Positions 11,766-22,694 of a stretch of 64,000 nucleotides of DNA are shown one piece after another. Source of the stretch: Hydrangea macrophylla (lineage: Eukaryota; Streptophyta; Magnoliopsida; Cornales; Hydrangeaceae); contig CM066995.1 of NCBI GenBank assembly GCA_033977485.1, forward strand, positions 51,521,162 through 51,585,161, in the 5' to 3' direction. How positions within the stretch are numbered: position 1 is the first letter of the stretch; every line of letters starts with the position of its first letter. The position numbers and the translations under genes are program-made. Under the pieces are notes generated by a model. The model saw only the letters and a program-made list of their open reading frames with translations, was not told the DNA's origin and did not search any database.

Positions 11766-13258
11766 TGTTAGGTTTGTGCCCTCAAACCATTACTTTATGT
11801 ATGAGACATTGACATTTTAATATATGGATATCAGCTTTACATTTCATTGTGTATGTTCTTTTCATGAGATGATTGTTAATCCTTAAGTATTATAGTAAGT
11901 AATTCGTGTGTGTATGAGATGCACACAAGTGAGATACGAATTACTATTCTTTAATACTTAGAATGTGTCACAGTGGATGATGAGACTGGATACCTCATCA
12001 AGTCTACACTGTAGCATAATTAACTACCATTGGATGGAGTGATTAATCTCAATCACTAGAGTGTATCTCTTAGTTGATATGCTAGTGCTTATAGTGCATT
12101 GACGGACCTGAGTTTCCTATTGACGCTTAAGACTGTCAAACAGTCAATAGGAACTCATAACTTGTGTAAGGTACGTGTTCTCAATCTTGAGACGATTGTG
12201 AACACAGACTGTGGATATGACTGCTTTGACTTACCAATCAGTGAGGTCTATAAGAGATCAACACCTGGGTATCTTGGGTATGTCATGTTCATAGGGTTGT
12301 GAACATATATTGTCAAGATAGAATCTACCCTCTGTTTCAGAGTAAGCATTCCCTTGAGAATGTCACCAAGTCGATTACTGAGTACTGCAGTCTTGTTGAT
12401 AAGAGTTATCAACATGTTTGGTAATCATGAGAGGTGAATGGGACTCAAGGAATACAAGAAGTAATCATGATTCAGGTTGACAGTAACATTTATCCGATTA
12501 CCTGAATATGATTACGAATGCTGACGGTAGAGGGACATTAGTACACCATACAAGTCTAGTTATCGCTTCGGATATGTTCTTTTGCGTTGGAGTTCAGTTA
12601 TCGTTTTATAGTGGAGTAAACTTTAACTGACCAGTTAGTTAGTTTGCTGATCAAAGAGTTTGGTCATGGTAATTAACAAACTGGTCTGAGCCAACAATAA
12701 AGAGCCTAGGAGGTCCCACTCTTAGCTCCGCAAGGATGCTTGGAAAGATGATTGAGGATGATGTCCAGACAGGTTCGATCGATCGAAGATGTCTCGATCG
12801 ATTGAAGTCTGCAGGTTTGATCGATCGAAGATGGTTCGATCGATCGAATGTTCGATCGATCGAAGGCACTTCGATCGCTCGAAGTCTAGGTCGGTTCTGG
12901 GAATCTATAAATAGGGCAGCTGCGTTCTGGAAAAGGTTGTTCGTCGTTTTGAACGTCAGAAGCTGCAGAAACTATTTTGGAGCCCCAAAACCTTCTCTAT
13001 CCTCTCCATTAGGGTTCCCACCAACCCTAGTCTTTCTGGCAGGCATCCGCAGGAGTCATAAGGGTGAAGATCATCTAGTGGAGGCTGCTGGAAGTTGAAG
13101 ATCAGAATTGGGTTCAAGACACTAAGGTATAACTCGTGTCCCCTCTTGTGCGCATCTGTAGAATTGACGAGTAGTAGATCCGGGCATGCCAATAAAGTTT
13201 CATAACTTGATTTTTCCGCTGCGCGTTTAAACTTTCCATTTAAACCTGTTTTTCAACA
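11766..13258 (+). repeat. Copia-C 5' LTR
   Basis: Starts with TGTTAGGTTTGTGCCC and ends with TTTTTCAACA. The primer-binding site lies 2 bp downstream. It contains the palindrome array and TATA box at 12773-12913. Short open frames in it are not supported as genes. Confidence 0.97.
12773..12913 (+). promoter_or_regulatory. Copia-C 5' LTR: TTCGATCGATCGAA array and TATA box
   Basis: Positions 12773-12883 hold five close copies of GATCGATCGAA-type palindromes. TATAAATA follows at 12906-12913, about 25 bp later, in a CTATAAATAGGGC context. Transcription probably starts about 30 bp downstream. The same block recurs at 19921-20061 in the 3' LTR. Confidence 0.7.
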
Positions 13259-14908
13259 ATTGGTATCAGAGCCACGCTCGTTTGGATCTATAGATGCGTT
13301 TTTTGGAACACTATTTTGATTTGCATGTTGATTTTAGAACTGCTTTCGAAACTGCATCGTCACAGATCTGTTTCTGCAGTGTTATCGCAGCAGTATACAA
13401 ATCTGTGAATGCATTGGATGCAAGATGGGTTCGATCGATCGAATAATGTTCGATCGATCGAACGCTCTGTACTCGAGCGATCGAATAGAGTTCGATCGAT
13501 CGAGACAGACTCTTTGTCAGGTTTTCTGTTTCACAGTTTTAAAAGTATTTTGAAATTAAAAGTTTAATTTTAACGTATTCTGCAAAATTTTTAATCATTC
13601 TGTGAAATAGAATGTTCAAGCGATTGAACAGGGTCCAATCGATCGAAGGTTCGAGCGATCGAACGGTCTTCGATCGATCGAACTATGACAGAGAAGTTAG
13701 ATGCTGTTTTGAGTTCTAATTCAGTATGTAAAGAGTTTATATACTGTGTGAATCAATTAAGGGTTCCAATAGTTATATTTTGTTATATATATGCGTGGAT
13801 GTGTGTTCAACTAACCTTTTGCAGCAAAAGTTAGTCGCTATCTCCCATGGCGCCAAGAGCATTTAATCTTGGGTTTGAATGTTTTTAAATTGGTGTGTTG
13901 TTTTAAGTTTGGTTTGGTTTTAAGGCATATGTAAAGGGCGCTGCGACTTCAATCCTACGAAAAGGAAAGTCGCACCGGTTTTCCTAGCCTTTTATTTTAT
14001 TGTTGCTATTTCTATTTCTAGATAAATTGTAAGCTTCAAAAGAGGCATAGGTTCAATGTAATAGAATTAGAATATCCATGAAGATGGAGCAAGGAGCCGT
14101 TGTCCATGAAGATGGAGCTGGAGGCGATCAAACCAAAAGCAGGTTCTATGGAGATAGAGCCATGGGAGATAGAGGCATCGTTTGGATGTCTTTTATTTCA
14201 TTTTAGTTTTTGTTTTATGTGCTTTGTTTGTGATTGGCGTATAATACATTGTTGCATGCACGCAAAACAAGTTTTCTAAAATAAAATTCAAAAACCGTTT
14301 TCAACACATTAGTAAACATTAGATGTTTATGGGAAGTGTGTAGAAACAGATTTTCTCAAAAAGAAAAACTTTTTTTTACTAAATCTAGTGGGAGAGGGTC
14401 TTATTAATTACACCCACGATTTTCCATTAACGGTTCACTGTAAGATGAGCAATGCATTCTGTGTCACCTCGCCAGGGGTGATCATTCCATACGGAGGATG
14501 CATTACTCATTGGTTACTAGATGTGAACTTCTTTTGATAGGATCAATCAGACGTGTTAGAGGGTGACCACCATACGGAGGCGCTACTTGAGACGGTTATG
14601 ATTGGATCCTAGTTAATGGTACACACTAGCTGAGCTATGGATAAGGGATCCCACACGGGGCATTATTCAGAAACTTAGAGATCAAATAGGTTCGGAAGTC
14701 ATAACTTGTTTTGCAAGAGTTGCATACCGGATAAGTTATGATAAATCGAAAGATCAAACATTGACCACCACACGGAGGCTTTTATTCTTTCGTTTCGATA
14801 TTCCGGCGACTTTGTTTTAAAATAAGAGTTTTAAAAGGATTCTTTTATTTCAAACTGTCAAATTCTGATATCCATATTTATTTTGTTTTGATTTTTCAGT
14901 AAATCAAA
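13259..14908 (+). other. Copia-C leader with primer-binding site, palindrome clusters and four ACGGAGG motifs
   Basis: The primer-binding site TGGTATCAGAGCC (13261-13273) matches initiator tRNA-Met. Two more clusters of GATCGATCGAA words occur at about 13430-13502 and 13618-13682. A motif CCAYACGGAGG recurs at 14488, 14570, 14650 (as CCACACGGGG) and 14768, and all four positions are kept in the leaders of Copia-D and Copia-F. No coding frame is seen. Confidence 0.75.
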
Positions 14909-17900
14909 ATGTCTGGATCTGCATTTAGTCCACTTGCCACCATACTCACTCAAAACAAGTTAACTGGAAACAACTACACTGAATGGAAACGTAACCTTGA
15001 CATCGTGTTAACTGCGGAGGATCACATATATGTTCTCACCACTCCATGCCCCGAAGAACCCGCTGCAAATGCTTCGGCTGCTGCTAGACGCGAGTTCGAT
15101 AAATGGAAAAAGTCGAATGGGATGGCTCGTTGTTACATATTGGCTTCTATGGCTAATGTGTTACAACACCAATACCAGTCGAACAATTCCGCCAGTGACA
15201 TTATCGAATCCCTGAAAAAGATGTTTGGGGAGCATGGCAGGCCTGCCAGACAGGTAGCTATGCAGAAGATAATGAGTGCTAAGATGTCGGAAGGGACTCC
15301 AGTCAAAGAACATGTTTTGAAAATGATTGGTTATTTAAACGAGCTGGAGACCCTAGGTGCCAACATCGATGCACAGACCCAAGTTGATATGATCCTCAAT
15401 ACGCTGTCGCCATCATTCGCTCAATTTAAACTGAATTATAATATGAATAAAATGGATTTTTCAATGAGCGAATTGATGAGCTCTTTATTGGCAGCGGAAG
15501 GGGTGATCAAGCCTGGGGGCAGCGTTTTAAACGTTGAGAAAAGCGCTTCCTCTTCCCGATCTATGCCGAAAGGAAAGAAAGGGAAGAAGAAGGCTAGCAC
15601 TGGTGGTTCAAGTGTTGGACCGGTCCCTAAGATTGCAAAATCTAAGGGAAAAGGTAAGGGCAAAGGGAAGGTGGGTGGCCAAGGCAAAGGAAAGTGTTTC
15701 CAATGCGGTGAGAAGGGCCACTGGAAGAGGAACTGTCCAGAATTCTTAGCTACAAGAGTTCAAGGTATGATTGAATCACATGTGATTGAAGTAAGTTTTA
15801 TAACGGATACTTCAAACACTTGGTGCATTGATTCTGGTGCGACTAACCATATCTGTAATTCATTGCAGGGGTTCAGATCAACCAGGAAGTGCAGTGATGG
15901 GGAAATCGTACTTACTCTAGGTTCTAGCGCAACCGTTTCTGCGGTTGCTATAGGAGTCGTAGTTTTAGAATTTCTAGACAATAAAGTTTTGATTTTATCA
16001 GATGTTCTTTACGTCCCTTCAATGAGACGTAATTTAATTTCAGTTTCTAATTTATCGAATAATGGTTATTCTTTTCATTTTGGAACTGAAGTTGTGATTA
16101 AAAGAAATAGTTCTTTTATATGTTCTGGTGTTAAATCAAATGGTTTGTATGTGATTACTCCCAATATTTCTAAAGATTCTTGCATGGAACTGAATAACTC
16201 AATGGTAACCGTACCATCTAAAAGAAAGAGACCTTCCACTAATCCAACAAAGCTTTGGCATATGAGGCTTGGTCATATCAATCTAAATAGGATTGGCAGA
16301 CTAGTCAAAGAAGGGGTCTTAGGCGATTTGGTTCTCGAACCAATAGAAGTCTGCGAGTCTTGTTTAGAGGGTAAGATGACCAAAAGGCCCTTTCCAGCAA
16401 AGGGCAATAGAACCAATGCATTGTTGGAATTAGTTCATACTGATGTGTGTGGACCAATAAATATTAGAGCAAGGGGTGGTTATGAGTATTTCATAACATT
16501 TACTGATGACCACACTAGGTATGGATATGTGTACCTAATGCAGCACAAGTCTGAAGCCTTTGAAAAGTTCAAAGAGTTTAAGGCTGAAGTGGAGAAGCAA
16601 TTGGGCACACATATCAAGGCCATTCGATCTGATCGAGGTGGCGAGTACCTCTCTAATGAATTTATTGATCACCTCGTACAGAATGGGATTCTGTCACAGT
16701 TGACTGCACCTGGCACGCCTCAGCAAAACGGTGTAGCGGAGAGAAGGAATCGGACTCTTTTAGACATGACTAGGTCAATGATGAGTTATTCTGAGTTACC
16801 TTTATTTCTTTGGGGTTATGCTTTGGAAACCGCTGCTTACATACTAAATCTAGTACCAAGCAAATCTGTTCCCAGGACACCACGAGAGATGTGGATTGGG
16901 CGCAAGCCTTCTTTGCAACATCTCCGGATATGGGGATGTCCGGCACATGTGCTAAAAGGAAAGATGAGCAAGTTAGATTCTAGATCGGAAGTCTGTTACT
17001 TCGTGGGGTATCCAAAGGGTACTTATGGATGGTATTTTTATGATCCAAGAGAACAGAAGGTGTTCGTCAGTACGAATGCTATTTTCTTGGAGGATGATTA
17101 TATCATGAACCATAAACCTAAGGGAAGGATAGATCTTAGAGAGATAGAAGGAGAGCCCTCAGTCCAACCCGTAGTTAATAACGATGTAAATCAGGAAAAC
17201 ACCACTTCTTCACCTATTTCCGCACCAGTACCTCGTCGTAGTGGGAGGATTATCAGCCAGCCTGATAGATACATGTTCTTAGGAGAAGTTTTTGAAGCTG
17301 TCTCCATAGAATCTGAATCTGATCCTACCACATACGAAGAGGCAATGGCTGATGTTGATTCAGCTCATTGGGTTAAAGCTATGAAGGCTGAATTGGAATC
17401 TATGGATTCTAATCAGGTCTGGGATCTTGTAGAACTTCCAGCCAATATTAAACCCATTGGCTGTAAGTGGGTCTACAAGAGGAAAAGAGGATCTGATGGA
17501 AAGGTTGAGACCTTTAAGGCAAGGCTTGTTGCGAAAGGTTATACTCAGAGGGAGGGCATTGACTATGAGGAAACCTTCTCGCCGGTGGCCATGCTCAAGT
17601 CCATCAGAATACTCTTATCAGTTGCTGCATGCCTGGATTTTGAGATCTGGCAGATGGACGTCAAGACTGCATTCTTGAATGGCAATCTTGAGGAGGACAT
17701 CTATATGCAACAACCAGAAGGGTTCATAGCTGGTCGGAAAGGTAACTTGGTATGCAAGTTGCAAAAGTCCATTTATGGGCTTAAGCAGGCATCCAGAAGT
17801 TGGAACATACGATTTGACCAAGCGGTCAAATCGTTTGGTTTCATACAGAATCTGGATGAACCTTGTGTATACAAGAAGAGTGAAGGGAAAGTGGTGGCTT

Positions 17901-18898
17901 TTCTTGTGCTTTACGTTGACGACATTCTACTCATTGGAAATGATGTAGCGGCATTGTCAACGGTCAAGGTTTGGCTAGCTAGTACTTTCGATATGAAGGA
18001 TCTAGGAGAGGCGAGCTATATTCTTGGGATAAAGCTCTTTCGGGATCGCAAGCGAAAGATAATGGGATTATCTCAAGCTGGTTATATCGATAAGGTGCTA
18101 ACTAGGTTTTCAATGGATAATTCAAAGAAAGGTTTGTTACCTTTCAGGCATGGTTTAGCGTTCTCCAAGGACCAGTGTCCAAAGACACAGGAGGAGAGGA
18201 ATCGCATGACAGGAGTTCCCTATGCTTCTGCAATGGGAAGTCTCATGTATGCGATGTTATGCACTAGACCAGATATCTGCTTTGCCGTTGGCATGGTTAG
18301 CAGATATCAGTCGAATCCGGGTCCAGAGCACTGGACAGCCGTTAAGCATATTCTTAAGTACTTGAGAAGAACTAAAGATTACATGCTTATGTACGGTGGT
18401 AGTGAGTTAATTCCAGTGGGATACACTGACTCGGACTTTATGTCAGATAAAGATTCGAGGAAGTCGACGTCCGGTCATCTCTTTACCTTGGGAGGTGGTG
18501 CTGTCAGTTGGAGGAGCATTAAGCAGAAATGCATTGCAGACTCAACTACGGAAGCTGAGTATGTGGCTGCTTGTGAAGCCGCAAAGGAAGCTGTTTGGCT
18601 CAAGAAGTTCCTTATGGAACTCGAGGTGGTACCAGCGTCGCTGTCGCCTATTACGCTTTATTGTGATAATAGTGGGGCAGTGGCTCAGTCCAAGGAGCCA
18701 AGGAACCACGGAAAGGGAAAGCACGTAGAGCGGAAATATCATCTTATCCGAGATATTGTTCAACGTGGAGATGTGACTGTCACCAAGATTGCCACAGCTG
18801 ACAATCTTGCTGATCCGTTTACAAAGGCCTTGCCACAGAAGGTCTTTGATCGTCATCTAGATAGTCTAGGTCTTAGATGTAGTTCTGAATGGTTATGA
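14909..18898 (+). CDS. Copia-C gag-pol polyprotein, intact
   Basis: A 1329-aa single frame in the copia order gag, protease, integrase, RT, RNase H. The gag begins near [19 protein letters not shown] and its zinc knuckle is [14 protein letters not shown] (263-276). The protease active site is CIDSGATNH (D308). A pre-integrase HHCC region contains [15 protein letters not shown] and CESCLEGK. The integrase triad is D512 (HTDVCGP), D575 (RSDRGGEY) and E611 ([11 protein letters not shown]). RT keeps YVDD at 1002-1005, and RNase H starts near [10 protein letters not shown] (D1174). The ATG follows AAATCAAA and is the first in this frame; the same start is recognisable in Copia-D. No stop or frameshift is seen, so it could be active. 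The lineage (Tork/TAR-like) is uncertain. Confidence 0.96.
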   Translation: MSGSAFSPLATILTQNKLTGNNYTEWKRNLDIVLTAEDHIYVLTTPCPEEPAANASAAARREFDKWKKSNGMARCYILASMANVLQHQYQSNNSASDIIESLKKMFGEHGRPARQVAMQKIMSAKMSEGTPVKEHVLKMIGYLNELETLGANIDAQTQVDMILNTLSPSFAQFKLNYNMNKMDFSMSELMSSLLAAEGVIKPGGSVLNVEKSASSSRSMPKGKKGKKKASTGGSSVGPVPKIAKSKGKGKGKGKVGGQGKGKCFQCGEKGHWKRNCPEFLATRVQGMIESHVIEVSFITDTSNTWCIDSGATNHICNSLQGFRSTRKCSDGEIVLTLGSSATVSAVAIGVVVLEFLDNKVLILSDVLYVPSMRRNLISVSNLSNNGYSFHFGTEVVIKRNSSFICSGVKSNGLYVITPNISKDSCMELNNSMVTVPSKRKRPSTNPTKLWHMRLGHINLNRIGRLVKEGVLGDLVLEPIEVCESCLEGKMTKRPFPAKGNRTNALLELVHTDVCGPINIRARGGYEYFITFTDDHTRYGYVYLMQHKSEAFEKFKEFKAEVEKQLGTHIKAIRSDRGGEYLSNEFIDHLVQNGILSQLTAPGTPQQNGVAERRNRTLLDMTRSMMSYSELPLFLWGYALETAAYILNLVPSKSVPRTPREMWIGRKPSLQHLRIWGCPAHVLKGKMSKLDSRSEVCYFVGYPKGTYGWYFYDPREQKVFVSTNAIFLEDDYIMNHKPKGRIDLREIEGEPSVQPVVNNDVNQENTTSSPISAPVPRRSGRIISQPDRYMFLGEVFEAVSIESESDPTTYEEAMADVDSAHWVKAMKAELESMDSNQVWDLVELPANIKPIGCKWVYKRKRGSDGKVETFKARLVAKGYTQREGIDYEETFSPVAMLKSIRILLSVAACLDFEIWQMDVKTAFLNGNLEEDIYMQQPEGFIAGRKGNLVCKLQKSIYGLKQASRSWNIRFDQAVKSFGFIQNLDEPCVYKKSEGKVVAFLVLYVDDILLIGNDVAALSTVKVWLASTFDMKDLGEASYILGIKLFRDRKRKIMGLSQAGYIDKVLTRFSMDNSKKGLLPFRHGLAFSKDQCPKTQEERNRMTGVPYASAMGSLMYAMLCTRPDICFAVGMVSRYQSNPGPEHWTAVKHILKYLRRTKDYMLMYGGSELIPVGYTDSDFMSDKDSRKSTSGHLFTLGGGAVSWRSIKQKCIADSTTEAEYVAACEAAKEAVWLKKFLMELEVVPASLSPITLYCDNSGAVAQSKEPRNHGKGKHVERKYHLIRDIVQRGDVTVTKIATADNLADPFTKALPQKVFDRHLDSLGLRCSSEWL

Positions 18899-18899
18899 G

Positions 18900-18913
18900 T
18901 GCAAGTGGGAGTT
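18900..18913 (+). other. Copia-C polypurine tract
   Basis: Purine-rich GCAAGTGGGAGTT directly precedes the 3' LTR start TGTTAGG, where plus-strand DNA synthesis would be primed. The same tract precedes the left LTR of Copia-F on the minus strand. Confidence 0.85.
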
Positions 18914-20406
18914 TGTTAGGTTTGTGCCCTCAAACCATTACTTTATGTATGAGACATTGACATTTTAATATATGGATATCAGCTTTACATTTCATTGTGT
19001 ATGTTCTTTTCATGAGATGATTGTTAATCCTTAAGTATTATAGTAAGTAATTCGTGTGTGTATGAGATGCACACAAGTGAGATACGAATTACTATTCTTT
19101 AATACTTAGAATGTGTCACAGTGGATGATGAGACTGGATACCTCATCAAGTCTACACTGTAGCATAATTAACTACCATTGGATGGAGTGATTAATCTCAA
19201 TCACTAGAGTGTATCTCTTAGTTGATATGCTAGTGCTTATAGTGCATTGACGGACCTGAGTTTCCTATTGACGCTTAAGACTATCAAACAGTCAATAGGA
19301 ACTCATAACTTGTGTAAGGTACGTGTTCTCAATCTTGAGACGATTGTGAACACAGACTGTGGATATGACTGCTTTGACTTACCAATCAGTGAGGTCTATA
19401 AGAGATCAACACCTGGGTATCTTGGGTATGTCATGTTCATAGGGTTGTGAACATATATTGTCAAGATAGAATCTACCCTCTGTTTCAGAGTAAGCATTCC
19501 CTTGAGAATGTCACCAAGTCGATTACTGAGTACTGCAGTCTTGTTGATAAGAGTTATCAACATGTTTGGTAATCATGAGAGGTGAATGGGACTCAAGGAA
19601 TACAAGAAGTAATCATGATTCAGGTTGACAGTAACATTTATCCGATTACCTGAATATGATTACGAATGCTGACGGTAGAGGGACATTAGTACACCATACA
19701 AGTCTAGTTATCGCTTCGGATATGTTCTTTTGCGTTGGAGTTCAGTTATCGTTTTATAGTGGAGTAAACTTTAACTGACCAGTTAGTTAGTTTGCTGATC
19801 AAAGAGTTTGGTCATGGTAATTAACAAACTGGTCTGAGCCAACAATAAAGAGCCTAGGAGGTCCCACTCTTAGCTCCGCAAGGATGCTTGGAAAGATGCT
19901 TGAGGATGATGTCCAGACAGGTTCGATCGATCGAAGATGTCTCGATCGATTGAAGTCTGCAGGTTTGATCGATCGAAGATGGTTCGATCGATCGAATGTT
20001 CGATCGATCGAAGGCACTTCGATCGCTCGAAGTCTAGGTCGGTTCTGGGAATCTATAAATAGGGCAGCTGCGTTCTGGAAAAGGTTGTTCGTCGTTTTGA
20101 ACGTCAGAAGCTGCAGAAACTATTTTGGAGCCCCAAAACCTTCTCTATCCTCTCCATTAGGGTTCCCACCAACCCTAGTCTTTCTGGCAGGCATCCGCAG
20201 GAGTCATAAGGGTGAAGATCATCTAGTGGAGGCTGCTGGAAGTTGAAGATCAGAATTGGGTTCAAGACACTAAGGTATAACTCGTGTCCCCTCTTGTGCG
20301 CATCTGTAGAATTGACGAGTAGTAGATCCGGGCATGCCAATAAAGTTTCATAACTTGATTTTTCCGCTGCGCGTTTAAACTTTCCATTTAAACCTGTTTT
20401 TCAACA
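18914..20406 (+). repeat. Copia-C 3' LTR
   Basis: Same length (1493 bp) as the 5' copy and nearly identical, with palindrome array at 19921-20032 and TATAAATA at 20054-20061. Followed by the TSD TATAT. Confidence 0.97.
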
Positions 20407-20411
20407 TATAT

Positions 20412-20471
20412 TCCTTCAGGAGGGGGATCTAGTGCTCCTCCATTTCGATTTCCTCTCGGTCTGCCTACTAT
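20412..20471 (-). pseudogene. Gypsy-A fragment 3: gag N-terminus
   Basis: The minus strand encodes VGRPRGNRNGGALDPPPEGI, which joins in frame to YPTGIFGAFLQRLDHIDN in fragment 2 once Copia-C and one TSD are removed. The expected start codon at 20471-20469 now reads ATA. Confidence 0.7.
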
Positions 20472-20784
20472 GGTGTTTTGTGTGCTTATGTACCTACATA
20501 AATATCTATTGGTTATTCACCAGTCCTAACCATGGTTATGAAATATGTCAATGACAAGATGCATAGATAATAATTCTAATATAAGTACATATCATATCAA
20601 ACATACACTTCATTAAGTAATGGAAACAAGTATTCATTGACAACTTCAAATATTTACATAGAACGAAGTGGTTACAAAAATATTTACACAGAAAAGCACG
20701 CTCACTAATATTGAATATTTATATAGTAGAGAATAGTACCAAAACATTTATATAGGAAAGGCGGACACATTACTACTAGTATAT
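20472..20784. other. AT-rich sequence between Gypsy-A gag and Copia-D
   Basis: This should be the Gypsy-A leader or LTR on the minus strand. No primer-binding site or LTR end is recognised. It contains repeats of the words ATATTTACA and ATTTATATAG. GTTAC at 20785-20789 is the left TSD of Copia-D, so it once continued directly into 48977. Confidence 0.4.
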
Positions 20785-20789
20785 GTTAC

Positions 20790-22255
20790 TGAAGGAAAAA
20801 CATGTTTAAACATTATTTTAAACGCGCAGCGGAAGATTAAGTTACAAAAACTTATTGGTATGCCCGGATCTACTACTCGTTAACTCTATAGATGCGTATG
20901 CATAAGAAGGAGAAGAGATTATACCTCAGGTCTTGAACCCAATTCTGATTGTCTTCTTTCTCGATGGTGCACCAGCCTCCACTAGGTTGTCTTCACCCTT
21001 ATGACTCCTACGGATGCTTTCGGAGAGGCTAGAGTTGGTGGAAACTCTAAACGGGGAGGATAAGAAGATTAAGGAAGACCTAAAATAGTTTCTGCAACTT
21101 TCGTATAGAATATCAACGATCATTAAACCCTGTACGCAGATGCCCTATTTATAGATTTCCAAAACAAACTTTAAGACTTCGACCGATCGAAGTGGCTTCG
21201 ATCGATTGAACCACTTTCGATCGATCGAATTTGTCATGACTTTAATTGACTGAAACTCTTTCAATCGATCGAGCATGCCTTGACAAGATCCTCATGTGCC
21301 TTTCCAATTATCCTGGCAGTGCTATGAGTGAGATCTCCTAGGCTTTATATTATTGGCTCAGACCAGTTGTTGATTCCCATGACCAAACTCTTTGATCAGC
21401 AAACTAACCAGCTGGTCAGTTAACATTTACTCTACTATAAAACAATATCTGAACTCTAACGCAAAAGAACATATTCAAAGCGATAACTAGACTTGTATGG
21501 TGTACTAATGTCCCTCTACCATCAGTATTAGTAATTATATTCAAGTAGTCAAATAAATGGCTATTGTCAACCTAAATCATGATTACTTTTATTCCTTGAG
21601 TCCCATTCACCACTCATGATTACCAACATGTTGATAACTACTTATCAACAAGACTGCAGTTCTCAGTGATCAACTTGGTGACATTCTTAAGGGAATGCTT
21701 ACTCTTTAACAGAGGGTAGATTCTATCTTGACAATATATGTGAACATGACATACCCAAGATACCCAGGTGTTGATCTTTTATAGACCTCACTGATTGGTA
21801 AATCAAAGCAGCCATATCCATAGTCTGTGTTTATAATCGTCTCAAGATTGAGAACACGTACCATATACAAGTTATGAGTTCTTATCGACTGTTAACAGCC
21901 TTAAGCGTCAATAGGAAAGCTCAGGTCCATCAATGCACTATAAGTACCAGCATATCAACTAAGAGCTATACTCTAGTGATTGAGATTCATCACTCCATCC
22001 AATGGTAGTTAATCATGCTATAGTGTAAACCTAACGAGATATCCAGTCTTATTATCCACTGCAACAAATTCTAAGTATCAAAGAATAGTAATTCGTATCT
22101 CACTTGTATGTATCTCATACATACACAAATTACTTACTATGATACTTAAGGATTAACAATCATCTCATGAAATAAACATACATAATGAAATGTGAAGCTA
22201 ATATCCATACATTAAAATGTCAATGTCTCATACATAAAGTAATGGTTTGAGGGCA
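20790..22255 (-). repeat. Copia-D 3' LTR, first bases missing
   Basis: On the minus strand it runs from TGCCCTCAAACC to CCTTCA. About 12 bases of the LTR start (up to TTTG) are gone because the LTR is fused to gag. It keeps the GATCGATC array (21178-21270) and the TATA box (TATTTATA on plus, 21146-21153) in the same order as Copia-C. Confidence 0.9.
21146..21270 (-). promoter_or_regulatory. Copia-D 3' LTR: palindrome array and TATA box
   Basis: The array of TTCGATCGAT-type words at 21178-21270 lies about 25 bp upstream, on the minus strand, of TATAAATA (21153-21146). Several words have lost CpG to TpG or CpA. Confidence 0.55.
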
Positions 22256-22694
22256 ATCTTAGGGACCGGTCCAATACTTGGACTACCAACGCGAGCCTTC
22301 TTTTTCCCTTTCTTACCTTTCAGTGCAGATCGGGAAGAGGAAGAGCTTTTCTCAATGTTTAGAACGTTGCCCCCAAGTTTGATCACCCCTTCCGCTGCCA
22401 GTAAAGAACTCATTAATTTGCTCATTAAAAAATTCATTTAATTTATATTATAATTAAGTTTGAATTGAGTGAAAGATGGCGACAACGAATTGAAGATCAT
22501 ATTAACTTGGGTCTATGCGTAGATGTTGGCTCCCAAGATCTCCATCTCGTTCAAATAACCAATCATTTTCAAAACATGTTCTTTGACTAGAGTCCCTTCC
22601 GACATCTTAGCACTCATTATCTTCTGCATGGCAACCTGTCTGGAAGGTCTGCTATGATCCCCAAACATCTCTTTTAGGGATTTGATAATGGCAC

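Larger units (their letters stand above)
11766..20406 (+). mobile_element. Copia-C: complete, recent Ty1/copia retrotransposon
   Basis: Two 1493-bp LTRs (TGTTAGG...TTCAACA) flank one uninterrupted polyprotein. The TSD is TATAT at 11761-11765 and 20407-20411. The primer site TGGTATCAGAGCC matches initiator tRNA-Met, and a purine tract lies before the 3' LTR. I noticed only two LTR differences by eye: G to A at about 12144/19292 and A to C at about 12752/19900. The element is 8641 bp and has every part expected of an autonomous copia. It sits in the Gypsy-A gag. Confidence 0.97.

Noticed and set aside
12099..13192. Small frames at 12099-12302, 12736-13098 and 12956-13192, repeated at 19247-20340
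   Set aside because: They lie wholly within the Copia-C LTRs and recur only because the LTRs are duplicated; no domain is seen.
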